A model generated the notes under the pieces. The model was not told the origin of the DNA. It saw only the letters and a list, made by a program, of their open reading frames with translations, and did not search any database. A program made the position numbers and the translations under genes. 61,672 bases of DNA, taken from assembly GCA_045645985.1 (NCBI GenBank), contig JAZRJV010000012.1, positions 1 through 61,672 of the forward strand, read 5' to 3'. How positions within the stretch are numbered: the stretch's first letter is position 1; each line of letters begins with the position of its first letter. This document shows positions 31,998 to 41,050 of this stretch, in pieces. The stretch is from RGIG9060 sp045645985 (GTDB lineage Bacteria; Spirochaetota; Spirochaetia; Treponematales; Treponemataceae).

Positions 31998-33804
31998 TAA
32001 TTCTCCTAAGGGAAAATTTGGATATTATATTTTTTTCATTTTTTTGATTTTGTCTTTAGCTTTTTTAATTCTTGAAACTAGCAATGGTGGTGAAGAAAGT
32101 ATTTCTTATTCTGAATTTTTAACAAAGGTTACAGAAAAAAATATTACTGAAGTTTACATTACTGATAATCAAGAAATTTCAGGATATTTTACCAGTTCAA
32201 ATAATCGTGGCGTAAAATTTACTACAGTAATTCCTTATTTTGATTCATCATTGATTGATTTTTTAGAAAAGAATGAAGTTACTGTTGTTGGCGAAAAAAC
32301 TTCTGCTGGTTTTATGGATTATCTACAAAGTTTTTTGCCTTGGATAATGTTTATTTTCTTGTTTCTTTTTATTGCAAGACAAAATGCGGCTCAAAACAAT
32401 CGTGGATTTCAATTTGGAAAAAGTCCAGCTCGTTTATTTGAAGCAAAAGCTAATTCTATAACTTTTAAAGATGTTGCAGGTCAGAATGAAGCAAAGGAAG
32501 AATTAGCCGAAGTTGTAGATTACTTAAAAAATCCAGATAAATATACTTCTATGGGAGCAAAAATTCCAAAAGGCGTACTTTTAGTTGGAAATCCTGGAAC
32601 AGGAAAAACTCTCTTGGCTCGCGCTGTTGCAGGGGAGTCTGGAGTTCCATTCCTTCATATTTCTGGAAGTGATTTTGTAGAAATGTTTGTTGGTGTTGGT
32701 GCAAGTCGTGTTAGAGATTTGTTTGCGCAAGGTAGAAAATTATCTCCATGTATCATTTTTATTGATGAAATTGATGCAGTTGGTCGTGCTAGAGGTGCTG
32801 GTCTTGGTGGTGGTCATGATGAAAGGGAGCAAACTCTAAATCAGCTTTTGGTTGAAATGGACGGGTTTGAAAATAAATCTGGAATTATTGTTTTAGCCGC
32901 AACTAACCGACCAGATGTTTTGGATGCGGCTCTTCTTCGTCCTGGCCGATTTGACAGACAAGTAACGGTAAATTTGCCTGATATTAAGGAACGGGAAGCA
33001 ATCCTAAAAGTTCATGCAGAAAAAATTAAAACTGATGAATCGGTTGATTTGTCAAAATTAGCTCGTGGAACTCCAGGAATGAGTGGGGCAGATTTGGCAA
33101 ATATCTTGAATGAATCAGCTTTGTTTGCTTCAAGAAAAAATTTAAAAGCGGTAACTTCTGTAGAAATCGAAGAAGCTCGAGATAAAATTTTGATGGGAAC
33201 TGCTCGTAATAGTGTTGTAATGCCAGAAAACGAAAAATTGATGACAGCTTATCACGAAGCAGGTCATGCTCTTCAGTATTATTTTTTGAAAAATGCAGAT
33301 CCTTTACACAAAGTTACTGTAATTCCTCGTGGGCGTGCTTTAGGTGTTACAATCGGGCTTCCAGAAGAAGATACTTATTGTCATACTCGAGAATGGTTAC
33401 TTGATAGATTAGTAATTTTTTATGGTGGATATACTGCCGAACAAATTGTTTATGGTACAACTACAACTGGAACTTCTAACGATATTCAACGCGCTACTGA
33501 TATTGCACGAAAAATGGTTTGCGAATGGGGAATGTCCGAAAATGTAGGTGCTGTTTCATTTGGTCAAGAAGATGAGCCAATTTTTATGGGGCGCGATATT
33601 GCTCGTCATAAAAGTTTTTCTGAAGATACTTCTAGAAAAATTGATGAAGCTGTTAAAGAAATTCTTGATAATGCCAAAAAACAAGCTTATGAAAATATAA
33701 ATAATCACAGAAATCTTTTAGATACTCTTGCAAAAGCTCTCGTTGAGAACGAAACTTTAAGTGATGAGGAAATTAGAGCATTACCAGGTTTTGAGGAACT
33801 TTAA
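31981..33804 (+). CDS. ftsH: ATP-dependent zinc metalloprotease FtsH
   Basis: About 607 residues. Two membrane helices (~17-35 and ~113-131) flank a periplasmic domain. The AAA domain has Walker A GNPGTGKT (~203-210), Walker B CIIFIDEIDAVGRAR and the second region of homology. The zinc site is YHEAGHALQ (H425, H429). It degrades membrane and regulatory proteins. I use ATG 31981 (AAAAGGA upstream) over the GTG one codon earlier. Overlaps the end of tilS, the common tilS-ftsH arrangement. Confidence 0.96.
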   Translation: MANVNNNSPKGKFGYYIFFIFLILSLAFLILETSNGGEESISYSEFLTKVTEKNITEVYITDNQEISGYFTSSNNRGVKFTTVIPYFDSSLIDFLEKNEVTVVGEKTSAGFMDYLQSFLPWIMFIFLFLFIARQNAAQNNRGFQFGKSPARLFEAKANSITFKDVAGQNEAKEELAEVVDYLKNPDKYTSMGAKIPKGVLLVGNPGTGKTLLARAVAGESGVPFLHISGSDFVEMFVGVGASRVRDLFAQGRKLSPCIIFIDEIDAVGRARGAGLGGGHDEREQTLNQLLVEMDGFENKSGIIVLAATNRPDVLDAALLRPGRFDRQVTVNLPDIKEREAILKVHAEKIKTDESVDLSKLARGTPGMSGADLANILNESALFASRKNLKAVTSVEIEEARDKILMGTARNSVVMPENEKLMTAYHEAGHALQYYFLKNADPLHKVTVIPRGRALGVTIGLPEEDTYCHTREWLLDRLVIFYGGYTAEQIVYGTTTTGTSNDIQRATDIARKMVCEWGMSENVGAVSFGQEDEPIFMGRDIARHKSFSEDTSRKIDEAVKEILDNAKKQAYENINNHRNLLDTLAKALVENETLSDEEIRALPGFEEL

Positions 33805-33809
33805 TTTTT

Positions 33810-35891
33810 ATGAATATTAAATTAAATAAGAAAATTTTTTTTGTAATCTTATTTGTAGTTTCTGTAAGTTTGATATTTGCAGAAAATTTATCAAGTTCTC
33901 AATTAGCTAATAGGCGAACTGCTATTCGATGTGCTGAAGTTGCAAAAAGTTTTTTGATGGAAGATAATTTTTCCCAAGCCTTTTCGCAAGCAGAATTAGG
34001 TCTTGCTTACGATGAAACAATTTCAGACTTGTGGTATATCAAGGCTGTCGTTGCAAAACTTCAAGATAATCCAATAGCAGAAATTCTTGAATTTTCACAA
34101 AAAGCTTTTTCTTATGCAGATTGGACTCATTTTTCAGAAGATTTAGGAATAATTCTTTATGCTGAAATGTTAATAAATACAGGAAACAATGAATTTGCTT
34201 ACGAAGTTTTAGAAAATCGAAAAGATATTTATTCTAGAGATGCTGAATATTTAAGAGCCTTGTCTTGTTATCTTTTAGGTGATGTTGTAAAAGCAAGAAA
34301 TATTATTGCAAGTGCAGTAAATGTTTTTCCAGAAGATGAAAGATTTCCAAAATTGTTCTATAAAAGCGAATATTACGCAAGTGTTTTTTTAGATAAAAAA
34401 ATTGATGATGGAGCATTGTCAGTTGCAGCTAAATTAAATTCAAAACTTTCTTTATGGACAAAAAAATGTAATGAACTTCTTTTTTATGCACATTTTTTTG
34501 AACAAAATCAAGATTTAGCAAAAAGAATGATGGCTCAATATTTTTCAGAATTTGCTTTGATACCAGAGTCGATTCCTACTGCAATCGAACAAAATATTTT
34601 ATCTCAAGAGAATGCAAGAATTAAGTTTGAAAATTTTTGTGAAAATGGAATTGATGAAAAATTGTTTAGAAAAATAATTTCATCTTTTACAGACGAAAAA
34701 CAAAAAATTTTGCTTGTATCTTTTTTATCAAAATTTTCTGGAATTGTAACTTATGATGTTAACAATGATTTTATTATTGATATGAAAGTTACATATGATT
34801 CTGGGCGACCAAGTTTTATTCAACAAGATTTTGACCAAGATGAAATAATTGATTGCGAAATAACTTGTGATTTTGGCACTCCTTCAATTCTCTATAATTA
34901 TAAAGATAATTTAGAAGTTTCTTACGGAACTTATCCCTATATCGATTCTGTAAAAATATATGACGATACAAATTATTTTCTTGTAAAAAATGTTTTTGCT
35001 TGGTCAAATATTGATTTTGTTGCAGAAAAATTATGTATGGATTATAACTTTTATTTTGTAAAACCGATTTCTACTGAACAAAAAATAAATGTTAGTTCAC
35101 TTTTTTCAAATTCTTATAGAATTTCTTCGCAGATTGTAAAAGATGACGATGTTTATCAAAAAAGATTTGTTTTATCAAATGGATTGCCAATTCAAGCAAC
35201 ATATTCAAAAAATGGGATTCCTTATGCAAACGCAATTTTTGAAGGCGGCCATATTTTATATCGAAGCGTAGATAAAAATAACGATGGAATTTACGAAGTA
35301 ACAGAATTTTATCAGTTTGATTCTTTTAATTACAAAAATTTTATTTCTGAAAATGAAAGAATCGAACTTTATTCTGAATTATTTGGAAAGATTGATGCTC
35401 TTGAAGGTTTGTATATTTCTAAAATCAGTATTGATGATAATTCTGATGAAATTCCTGAATGCGTTGAAGAATTTTTACTTTCTGGAAATAAAACTTCATG
35501 GTTTGATAAAGATGGAAATTTTTCTGTATCTTATGAAAAAATAATTGATGCTGAAAATTTAGATAAAATTATTGAAAAATCTGTTTTTGTAAATCCAATT
35601 AGCAAAAAAAATATCATAGTTGAATTTGAAAATAATATTCCTCTAAAATTATTTGATGAAACAAACGAATACGATATTTTACAAAATGATACAACTCCAA
35701 TTTTTTGGATGAATTTAATCCCAGAGGATAAATTATCTATTTTAGTTTATGATTTTTTTGAAAAAAATGATGAGCAAGGTAAAGTTTATATTTTAGAATT
35801 TCCTGAATTTCCAAATATAAGAGTTTTAGCAATTAAGATTGGGGAAAATTTCTTTGCAGAGAGTTTTGAATATGAAAAAGAACCTTTTTAA
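33810..35891 (+). CDS. Exported TPR-like protein with four DxNxDxIxD loops
   Basis: 693 residues with a signal peptide (cut near FAE, ~24). Residues ~35-270 are TPR-like helical repeats (AEVAKSFLMEDNFSQAFSQAELGLAYD..., ALSCYLLGDVVKARNIIASAV). From ~310 the protein becomes beta-rich and contains four loops with the pattern D-x-[ND]-x-D-x-I-x-[DE]: DVNNDFIID (316-324), DFDQDEIID (340-348), DKNNDGIYE (488-496) and DDNSDEIPE (542-550), which resemble calcium-binding loops. Named family not recognised. It lies between ftsH and the HtrA-like gene, whose start overlaps its last 20 bases. Probably a periplasmic or surface protein. Confidence 0.72.
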   Translation: MNIKLNKKIFFVILFVVSVSLIFAENLSSSQLANRRTAIRCAEVAKSFLMEDNFSQAFSQAELGLAYDETISDLWYIKAVVAKLQDNPIAEILEFSQKAFSYADWTHFSEDLGIILYAEMLINTGNNEFAYEVLENRKDIYSRDAEYLRALSCYLLGDVVKARNIIASAVNVFPEDERFPKLFYKSEYYASVFLDKKIDDGALSVAAKLNSKLSLWTKKCNELLFYAHFFEQNQDLAKRMMAQYFSEFALIPESIPTAIEQNILSQENARIKFENFCENGIDEKLFRKIISSFTDEKQKILLVSFLSKFSGIVTYDVNNDFIIDMKVTYDSGRPSFIQQDFDQDEIIDCEITCDFGTPSILYNYKDNLEVSYGTYPYIDSVKIYDDTNYFLVKNVFAWSNIDFVAEKLCMDYNFYFVKPISTEQKINVSSLFSNSYRISSQIVKDDDVYQKRFVLSNGLPIQATYSKNGIPYANAIFEGGHILYRSVDKNNDGIYEVTEFYQFDSFNYKNFISENERIELYSELFGKIDALEGLYISKISIDDNSDEIPECVEEFLLSGNKTSWFDKDGNFSVSYEKIIDAENLDKIIEKSVFVNPISKKNIIVEFENNIPLKLFDETNEYDILQNDTTPIFWMNLIPEDKLSILVYDFFEKNDEQGKVYILEFPEFPNIRVLAIKIGENFFAESFEYEKEPF

Positions 35892-37542
35892 ATTTTATTT
35901 ATTTTGTATTTTTTTTGTTTGCCTATTCTCTTGTGCAACAAATAAAAATTCTGATGTGCAAATTGAAAAAAAAGAATATTCTACACAAGATTTTATCAAA
36001 AATAAAATTTCACAAATTGATGAAGTTGCCAAAACTGATAGTCTAAAAGCGTTTTGGTATTCATATTTATTATATGAAGAATTTAAAACTGAAAATTCTG
36101 CAAAAGATTATTTTGAAAAAAATTTACAAAACTCAATAGAAAATTTACAAAAATTATATGAGGAACAAAAATGGTTAGATTTTTGTAAAAATTTTGATGC
36201 TATAAATAAAATTTTGTCAAAGTGCAATATTGAATCACTAACCAAAAATTTTGAAAGTTATTCTTTTAACGAAAAATATATTTTTGCTCAAAATAACATA
36301 ATTTCACTTTATAAAGATTATTTGCTTCCGCCAAATGAAAAATCTTCAGATAAGATTTCAAAAATGATAGATGGAACTGTTACAATTTGGATTGACTTAG
36401 GCGTAAAAATTGAAGCAGGAAAAGCTTTTTCAAACAAAGCAATCGGTTCTGGATTTTTTATTGATAAGCGCGGATATTTAATTACAAATTATCATGTCAT
36501 TTCAAGTCAGGTCGATCCAGAATACGAAGGAATTAGTCGGCTTTACATAAAATTAAGTAACGATACCGAAACAAGAATCCCTGCAAAAGTTGTAGGATAC
36601 GATGAATCTTTGGATTTAGCCTTATTGAAAACAGAAGTTTCTCCAGAATATGTTTTTGCATTGGGCAGTTCTTCTTCTCTTGAAATCGGTGAAAAAATTT
36701 TTGCCATTGGTTCACCAGTTGGACTTGAAAGAACTTTGACATCTGGTATCGTTTCTGCAGAAGGACGAAAACTTTTTTCTATCGGAACTGTTATGCAAAT
36801 TGATGCAGCAGTAAACAACGGAAATTCAGGTGGTCCTATTATTGATGAATTTGGAAATGTTCAAGCGATTGTTTTTGCTGGGATGTTGCAATTTCAAGGT
36901 TTGAATTTTGCAATTCCTGTTGAATATCTAAAAATAATTTTGCCTCAACTTTATAACGGTGGAAAAATTTTGCATTCATTTGTTGGCGTTTATGGTAAAA
37001 CTGCAAAAGATAAAGGTGTTGAAGTTTTGTGGATGCAAAAATCAAGTCCTGCAAAATATGCTGGGATAAAAGAAGGTGATATTATCACAGCAGTAAATGG
37101 AAAAAAAGTTTTATCTTTGGAAGAATTGCATCTTAGACAAATTCCAATTTTACCTAATTCAATTATAGAATACACAATTTTGGATAAGTCAGGTGAAGAA
37201 AAAAATGTTTTTGTTTTAACAGATGTTAGATCCAAATATCCAGGTCGAGATTTTTACAAAAAAGATTCTATGCCAGATATGATGTATCCTTTGTTCGGGA
37301 TGAAATTAAAAAATGTTTCTTCTGGCATTGGAAGCAAATATATTGTAGAGTCTATTGTGAAGGGAAGTATTGCAGATGAATCTGGATTTACAGAATTGGA
37401 TCCTGTAAAAATTTATAAAACTTATCTTTCTGCTGAAAAAGATATTTTGTTTGCAGAAATTTATTCAAAAAAGAGATCTAATGGTTACTTAGATGTATCC
37501 TTAGTTTTAGCAACTCCACTAGACAGTGAAAACTTTTTTTAA
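35872..37542 (+). CDS. HtrA/DegP-like serine protease lipoprotein with PDZ domain
   Basis: About 556 residues from ATG 35872. That start gives a lipoprotein signal ending CLFSC, while an upstream frame start at 35839 would bury it. Residues ~30-165 are a helical region not found in DegP. The trypsin-like domain has the triad His-208 (TNYHVIS), Asp-248 (DLALLK) and Ser-319 (NNGNSGGPI). A PDZ domain follows (~395-475, KSSPAKYAGIKEGDIITAVNGKKV) and a shorter C-terminal domain. It should degrade misfolded periplasmic proteins while anchored to a membrane. Overlaps the preceding gene by 20 bases. Confidence 0.88.
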   Translation: MKKNLFKFYLFCIFFVCLFSCATNKNSDVQIEKKEYSTQDFIKNKISQIDEVAKTDSLKAFWYSYLLYEEFKTENSAKDYFEKNLQNSIENLQKLYEEQKWLDFCKNFDAINKILSKCNIESLTKNFESYSFNEKYIFAQNNIISLYKDYLLPPNEKSSDKISKMIDGTVTIWIDLGVKIEAGKAFSNKAIGSGFFIDKRGYLITNYHVISSQVDPEYEGISRLYIKLSNDTETRIPAKVVGYDESLDLALLKTEVSPEYVFALGSSSSLEIGEKIFAIGSPVGLERTLTSGIVSAEGRKLFSIGTVMQIDAAVNNGNSGGPIIDEFGNVQAIVFAGMLQFQGLNFAIPVEYLKIILPQLYNGGKILHSFVGVYGKTAKDKGVEVLWMQKSSPAKYAGIKEGDIITAVNGKKVLSLEELHLRQIPILPNSIIEYTILDKSGEEKNVFVLTDVRSKYPGRDFYKKDSMPDMMYPLFGMKLKNVSSGIGSKYIVESIVKGSIADESGFTELDPVKIYKTYLSAEKDILFAEIYSKKRSNGYLDVSLVLATPLDSENFF

Positions 37543-37548
37543 TACAAT
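37520..37548 (+). promoter_or_regulatory. Promoter of lepA, predicted leaderless
   Basis: TAGACA (37520-37525), 17-bp spacer, TACAAT (37543-37548), then 6 bases (AGAGAA) to the ATG at 37555. The -35 lies inside the end of the protease gene. The AGAGAA could act as a very weak Shine-Dalgarno on readthrough transcripts. Confidence 0.55.
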
Positions 37549-37554
37549 AGAGAA

Positions 37555-39360
37555 ATGGCAGATTTAAATCAGATTAGAAACTTTTGTATTGTTGCACACA
37601 TTGATCATGGAAAATCAACTCTTTCAGATAGATTGATTCAAAAAGCAAAAATTATTGATGATAGACAATTCCAAAATCAAATTTTGGATTCCATGGATAT
37701 TGAACGAGAACGAGGAATTACTATAAAAAGTCAGGCTGTTACAATTCCGTATCAAGCCAAAGATGGAAAACTTTACGAATTAAACTTTGTTGATACACCA
37801 GGGCATGTTGACTTTTCTTACGAGGTTTCTCGTGCTATTGCTTCTTGTGAAGGTGCTTTGCTTTTAATTGATGCAGCACAAGGCGTTGAATCTCAAACTT
37901 TGTCAAATATGTATTTGGCTCTTGAACAAGATTTGGAGATTATTCCTGTTGTAAATAAAATTGACTTACCTGCAGCTGATATTCCTGCAGTAAAATATCA
38001 AATTGAACACGATTTAGGTTTAGATGCAGAAGATGCAATTTTAGTTTCTGCAAAACAAGGAACTGGAATTGATGAACTTTTTGAAGCAATCGTAAATAGA
38101 ATCCCAGCTCCAAAGCCAGCCTCAAGTGATAAAACTAAAGCGTTGATTTTTGATTGCCACTACGATCCATATCGTGGAGTTATTGTTCATGTTAGACTTT
38201 TTGGTGGAAAAATCAAACCTGGTCAAACTGTTCGTTTTATGAGTTCCAATACTGATTATAAAGTTGATAGCGTTGGAATTTTCAAAATTAAACTTGAAGA
38301 TAAATCTGAACTTTCTTGTGGTGATGTAGGTTACATTATTGCAGGTGTAAAAACTGTTTCTGATGTAAAAGTTGGTGATACCGTAACTCTTGCAGACGAT
38401 CCTGCCGAAGAGCCATTACCTGGATTTAAAGATGTTAAGCCTGTAGTTTTCTCTTCAATCTATCCAATTGATTCAAATGATTATGAAGAATTGCGTGATA
38501 GCATGGAAAAATTATGTTTGAATGATGCAAGTATCACTTACGAAAAAGACTCTTCAATCGCATTAGGTCACGGGTTTAGATGTGGATTTTTAGGTTTGCT
38601 TCATCTTGAGGTTATTCAAGAACGCTTGGAACGAGACTTTAATCAAGCGGTAATTTTTACAGCGCCTTCTGTTCGTTACAGCATCACTTTAACAAGTGGT
38701 GAAGAAAAATTCATTGATAATCCAGCGGACTATCCTGAGGTTGCAAAAATTGCTTCTGCTAGAGAGCCTTACATTAAAGCAAATATTATTACTCCTGCAA
38801 CTTATCTTGGTAGCATTATGTCTTTGTGTACTGAAAAACGAGGTGTGCAAACAAATATGCAGTACCTTGACCAAAAACGCGTTGAAATAATTTATGAAAT
38901 GCCTCTTGCCGAAGTTCTTTTTGATTTTTACGATAGATTAAAAAGTTACAGTCGTGGTTACGCTTCTTTTGATTATGAAGTTATTGGTTATCGCGAAACT
39001 GATTTGGTAAAAATTGATATTCTCATTAACGGAAAGATGGTTGATGCTTTATCTCAATTGTGTTTTAAAGGAAATGCTTACGATAAAGCAAGAAATGTTT
39101 GTGCACAGTTGAAAGATGAAATTACTCGTCAGCAATTTAAGATTGCAATTCAAGGTGCAATCGGAAGTCAGATTATTGCTCGAGAAACTGTTAGTGCTTT
39201 ACGAAAAGATGTTCTTGCAAAATGTTACGGTGGTGATATTACTCGTAAACGAAAACTTCTTGAAAAACAAAAAGAAGGTAAAAAGCGAATGAAGATGGTT
39301 GGCGATGTTGAACTTCCACAATCAGCCTTCTTGGCAGTTTTAAAAACTAAAGAAGAATAA
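37555..39360 (+). CDS. lepA: Elongation factor 4 (LepA) GTPase
   Basis: 601 residues. G1 AHIDHGKSTLSDRL, switch RERGITIKSQ, G3 DTPGHVDFSYEVSR, G4 NKIDLP, then the EF-G-like domains and the LepA-specific C-terminus (GAIGSQIIARETVSALRKDV...KKRMKMVG). It acts on translating ribosomes. It converges on the DUF115 gene with only 5 bases between stop codons and no terminator. Confidence 0.96.
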   Translation: MADLNQIRNFCIVAHIDHGKSTLSDRLIQKAKIIDDRQFQNQILDSMDIERERGITIKSQAVTIPYQAKDGKLYELNFVDTPGHVDFSYEVSRAIASCEGALLLIDAAQGVESQTLSNMYLALEQDLEIIPVVNKIDLPAADIPAVKYQIEHDLGLDAEDAILVSAKQGTGIDELFEAIVNRIPAPKPASSDKTKALIFDCHYDPYRGVIVHVRLFGGKIKPGQTVRFMSSNTDYKVDSVGIFKIKLEDKSELSCGDVGYIIAGVKTVSDVKVGDTVTLADDPAEEPLPGFKDVKPVVFSSIYPIDSNDYEELRDSMEKLCLNDASITYEKDSSIALGHGFRCGFLGLLHLEVIQERLERDFNQAVIFTAPSVRYSITLTSGEEKFIDNPADYPEVAKIASAREPYIKANIITPATYLGSIMSLCTEKRGVQTNMQYLDQKRVEIIYEMPLAEVLFDFYDRLKSYSRGYASFDYEVIGYRETDLVKIDILINGKMVDALSQLCFKGNAYDKARNVCAQLKDEITRQQFKIAIQGAIGSQIIARETVSALRKDVLAKCYGGDITRKRKLLEKQKEGKKRMKMVGDVELPQSAFLAVLKTKEE

Positions 39361-39365
39361 AAAAA

Positions 39366-41045
39366 TTATTTTTCAAATTGATTTAAACTTCTATTTAATA
39401 TTTTTAAGAAAAAATCAATTTCGTTTCTAACTCTTTTTAAGAATGATGTATCTGTTTTTGCTCCGTTGTTTCCATCTGGAAAGTGCAAAAACAGATAATC
39501 ATGTAAATCTATTTGTTCTTTTATTTTTTCAATACTTTCATTTCCTGTTGATAAATTTTCTTTAAGTTTATTTAATGAATCAATTTCATTTAAAAGATAA
39601 TTTTTTATATCAAGTTTGTTTTCAACTGATTGATAAAAATTTTTATTATCAAAATGTTTATCGATATTTTTGTTTTCTAATTTGTTTATTATTTCATTTG
39701 GTTTTATAGTTTGTATTTTATGTGAATTTAGTTCTAAACAATTAAAAATACTTACATCAGAAATATTGTAAAAATTTTTTGCATCGTAAAATAATTCAAT
39801 AAATTGATTTGCGTAATTTAATAAAGCCTTATCTGTAAAAATATTTTTTTCATTTAAATTAAATTTTGTTGTACCAATTTTATAGGCAGGTAAAACATTT
39901 ATGCTGGAGTTTATTCTATTGGAATTTATTTTTTTTGTAAAACTTGCTGGTGCATCTTTACAATGTGTGTTATCAAGTGTAAATGCAAAATCTAATCCTG
40001 TGAAGAAAATAGGAGAGTGGGATTTTCTTAAGTTTATTGCAAGTTGAATTGCATATAATCCAACAGAGCCTAATGGAATAAATTTTTTTATTGGAAGATT
40101 TAATTTTAAAATCGTATCTAAAAAATTTGCATTGCAATATTCTGTAAAAATAAACGAAATATTTTTTTTATGATAATTATTTATATTTGGTCGTGAAGTT
40201 AAATCTGAAATAAGTAAGTATGGAATATTTTTTGTTCCGATAAACGCTTTTTCGTTTGCAAGTTGGCTTTCAACTGCAACAACTATGTCGGGGGTTATTC
40301 CGTAATTTAATAATGGTTTTAATGCGCTATCTACACAGATAATGAAAAAATCATTTAAAGAAATTTTTGCACTTTCAAAATCTTTAATTGTTTTATCAAG
40401 AGAAGTTCCAGCGCCAAAAACTATAATTGGTTTTTCAATAGAATTAAAAATTATGTTTTTTGAATTTGAAATTTTGGGTAAATTTAAGAAAATATTTTTT
40501 GAATATAATTTTCCAAGTTTGGTTAGCGTAATTCTGTTTTTCCAAAATTGAGAAATATAATTTGTAAAATAAGAAAAAATATTTTGATAGAAAATTTCGT
40601 ATTCGTTGATTATTGCACTAAGATTGATTTTTATTGCTCTTTTGCAACATCTGATTTTATTTGTAAAATTTTTATTATTGAATAAAGATAAAATATCATT
40701 TTGTGTTTGTAAATTTAAATAAATAAAATTTGAAATTTCATTTTGAACTTTATTGAAATTTGATTCTGCACATTCGATAGAAAAATCGTATAAATTTTTA
40801 TCATGTTCGATTGCTAATATGAATGAATTTTCAGATAATTTATTTATCAGTAAATTTATTCCGTAAAACAAAACTGGAGAATTTACGATTACTAAAGTTC
40901 CTTCTGGAATTGTTAATTCAGAAATTAGTTTTTCTATAGTGGCTTGTGGATTGTATTTTGAATATAAAAATTTGTTTTTGTAGGATACTGAAAAACCTTG
41001 CTTGGCTTGTACCAAACAAGGTTTTTCGTTTGTTAAGTTACTCAA
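39366..41045 (-). CDS. DUF115 / MptE-like motility accessory protein
   Basis: 559 residues. The central domain KPIIVFGAGTSLDKTI...FFIICVDSALKPLLNYGITPDIVVAVES is the 6-hydroxymethylpterin pyrophosphokinase MptE-like (DUF115) fold, also found in Maf-type motility accessory factors that modify flagellins. A sugar-transfer role for the periplasmic flagella is an inference. The start is TTG 41045, 5 bases after the stop of the preceding gene and without a Shine-Dalgarno, so it probably relies on reinitiation. A terminator-like hairpin lies in codons 7-18. Convergent with lepA. Confidence 0.75.
   Translation of the reverse strand: MSNLTNEKPCLVQAKQGFSVSYKNKFLYSKYNPQATIEKLISELTIPEGTLVIVNSPVLFYGINLLINKLSENSFILAIEHDKNLYDFSIECAESNFNKVQNEISNFIYLNLQTQNDILSLFNNKNFTNKIRCCKRAIKINLSAIINEYEIFYQNIFSYFTNYISQFWKNRITLTKLGKLYSKNIFLNLPKISNSKNIIFNSIEKPIIVFGAGTSLDKTIKDFESAKISLNDFFIICVDSALKPLLNYGITPDIVVAVESQLANEKAFIGTKNIPYLLISDLTSRPNINNYHKKNISFIFTEYCNANFLDTILKLNLPIKKFIPLGSVGLYAIQLAINLRKSHSPIFFTGLDFAFTLDNTHCKDAPASFTKKINSNRINSSINVLPAYKIGTTKFNLNEKNIFTDKALLNYANQFIELFYDAKNFYNISDVSIFNCLELNSHKIQTIKPNEIINKLENKNIDKHFDNKNFYQSVENKLDIKNYLLNEIDSLNKLKENLSTGNESIEKIKEQIDLHDYLFLHFPDGNNGAKTDTSFLKRVRNEIDFFLKILNRSLNQFEK
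40991..41026 (-). promoter_or_regulatory. Terminator-like hairpin inside the 5' end of the DUF115 gene
   Basis: Read on the minus strand, a 15-bp stem (41026-41012 with 41005-40991, one G-U pair) with a 6-nt loop ends in TTTTT. It encodes residues about 7-18 of the DUF115 protein. It could terminate or attenuate transcription coming from the upstream gene. Confidence 0.6.
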
Positions 41046-41050
41046 TTTTA

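Noticed and set aside
35839..35871. Upstream start for the HtrA-like gene
   Set aside because: It would bury the lipoprotein signal ending LFSC behind an 11-residue extension.
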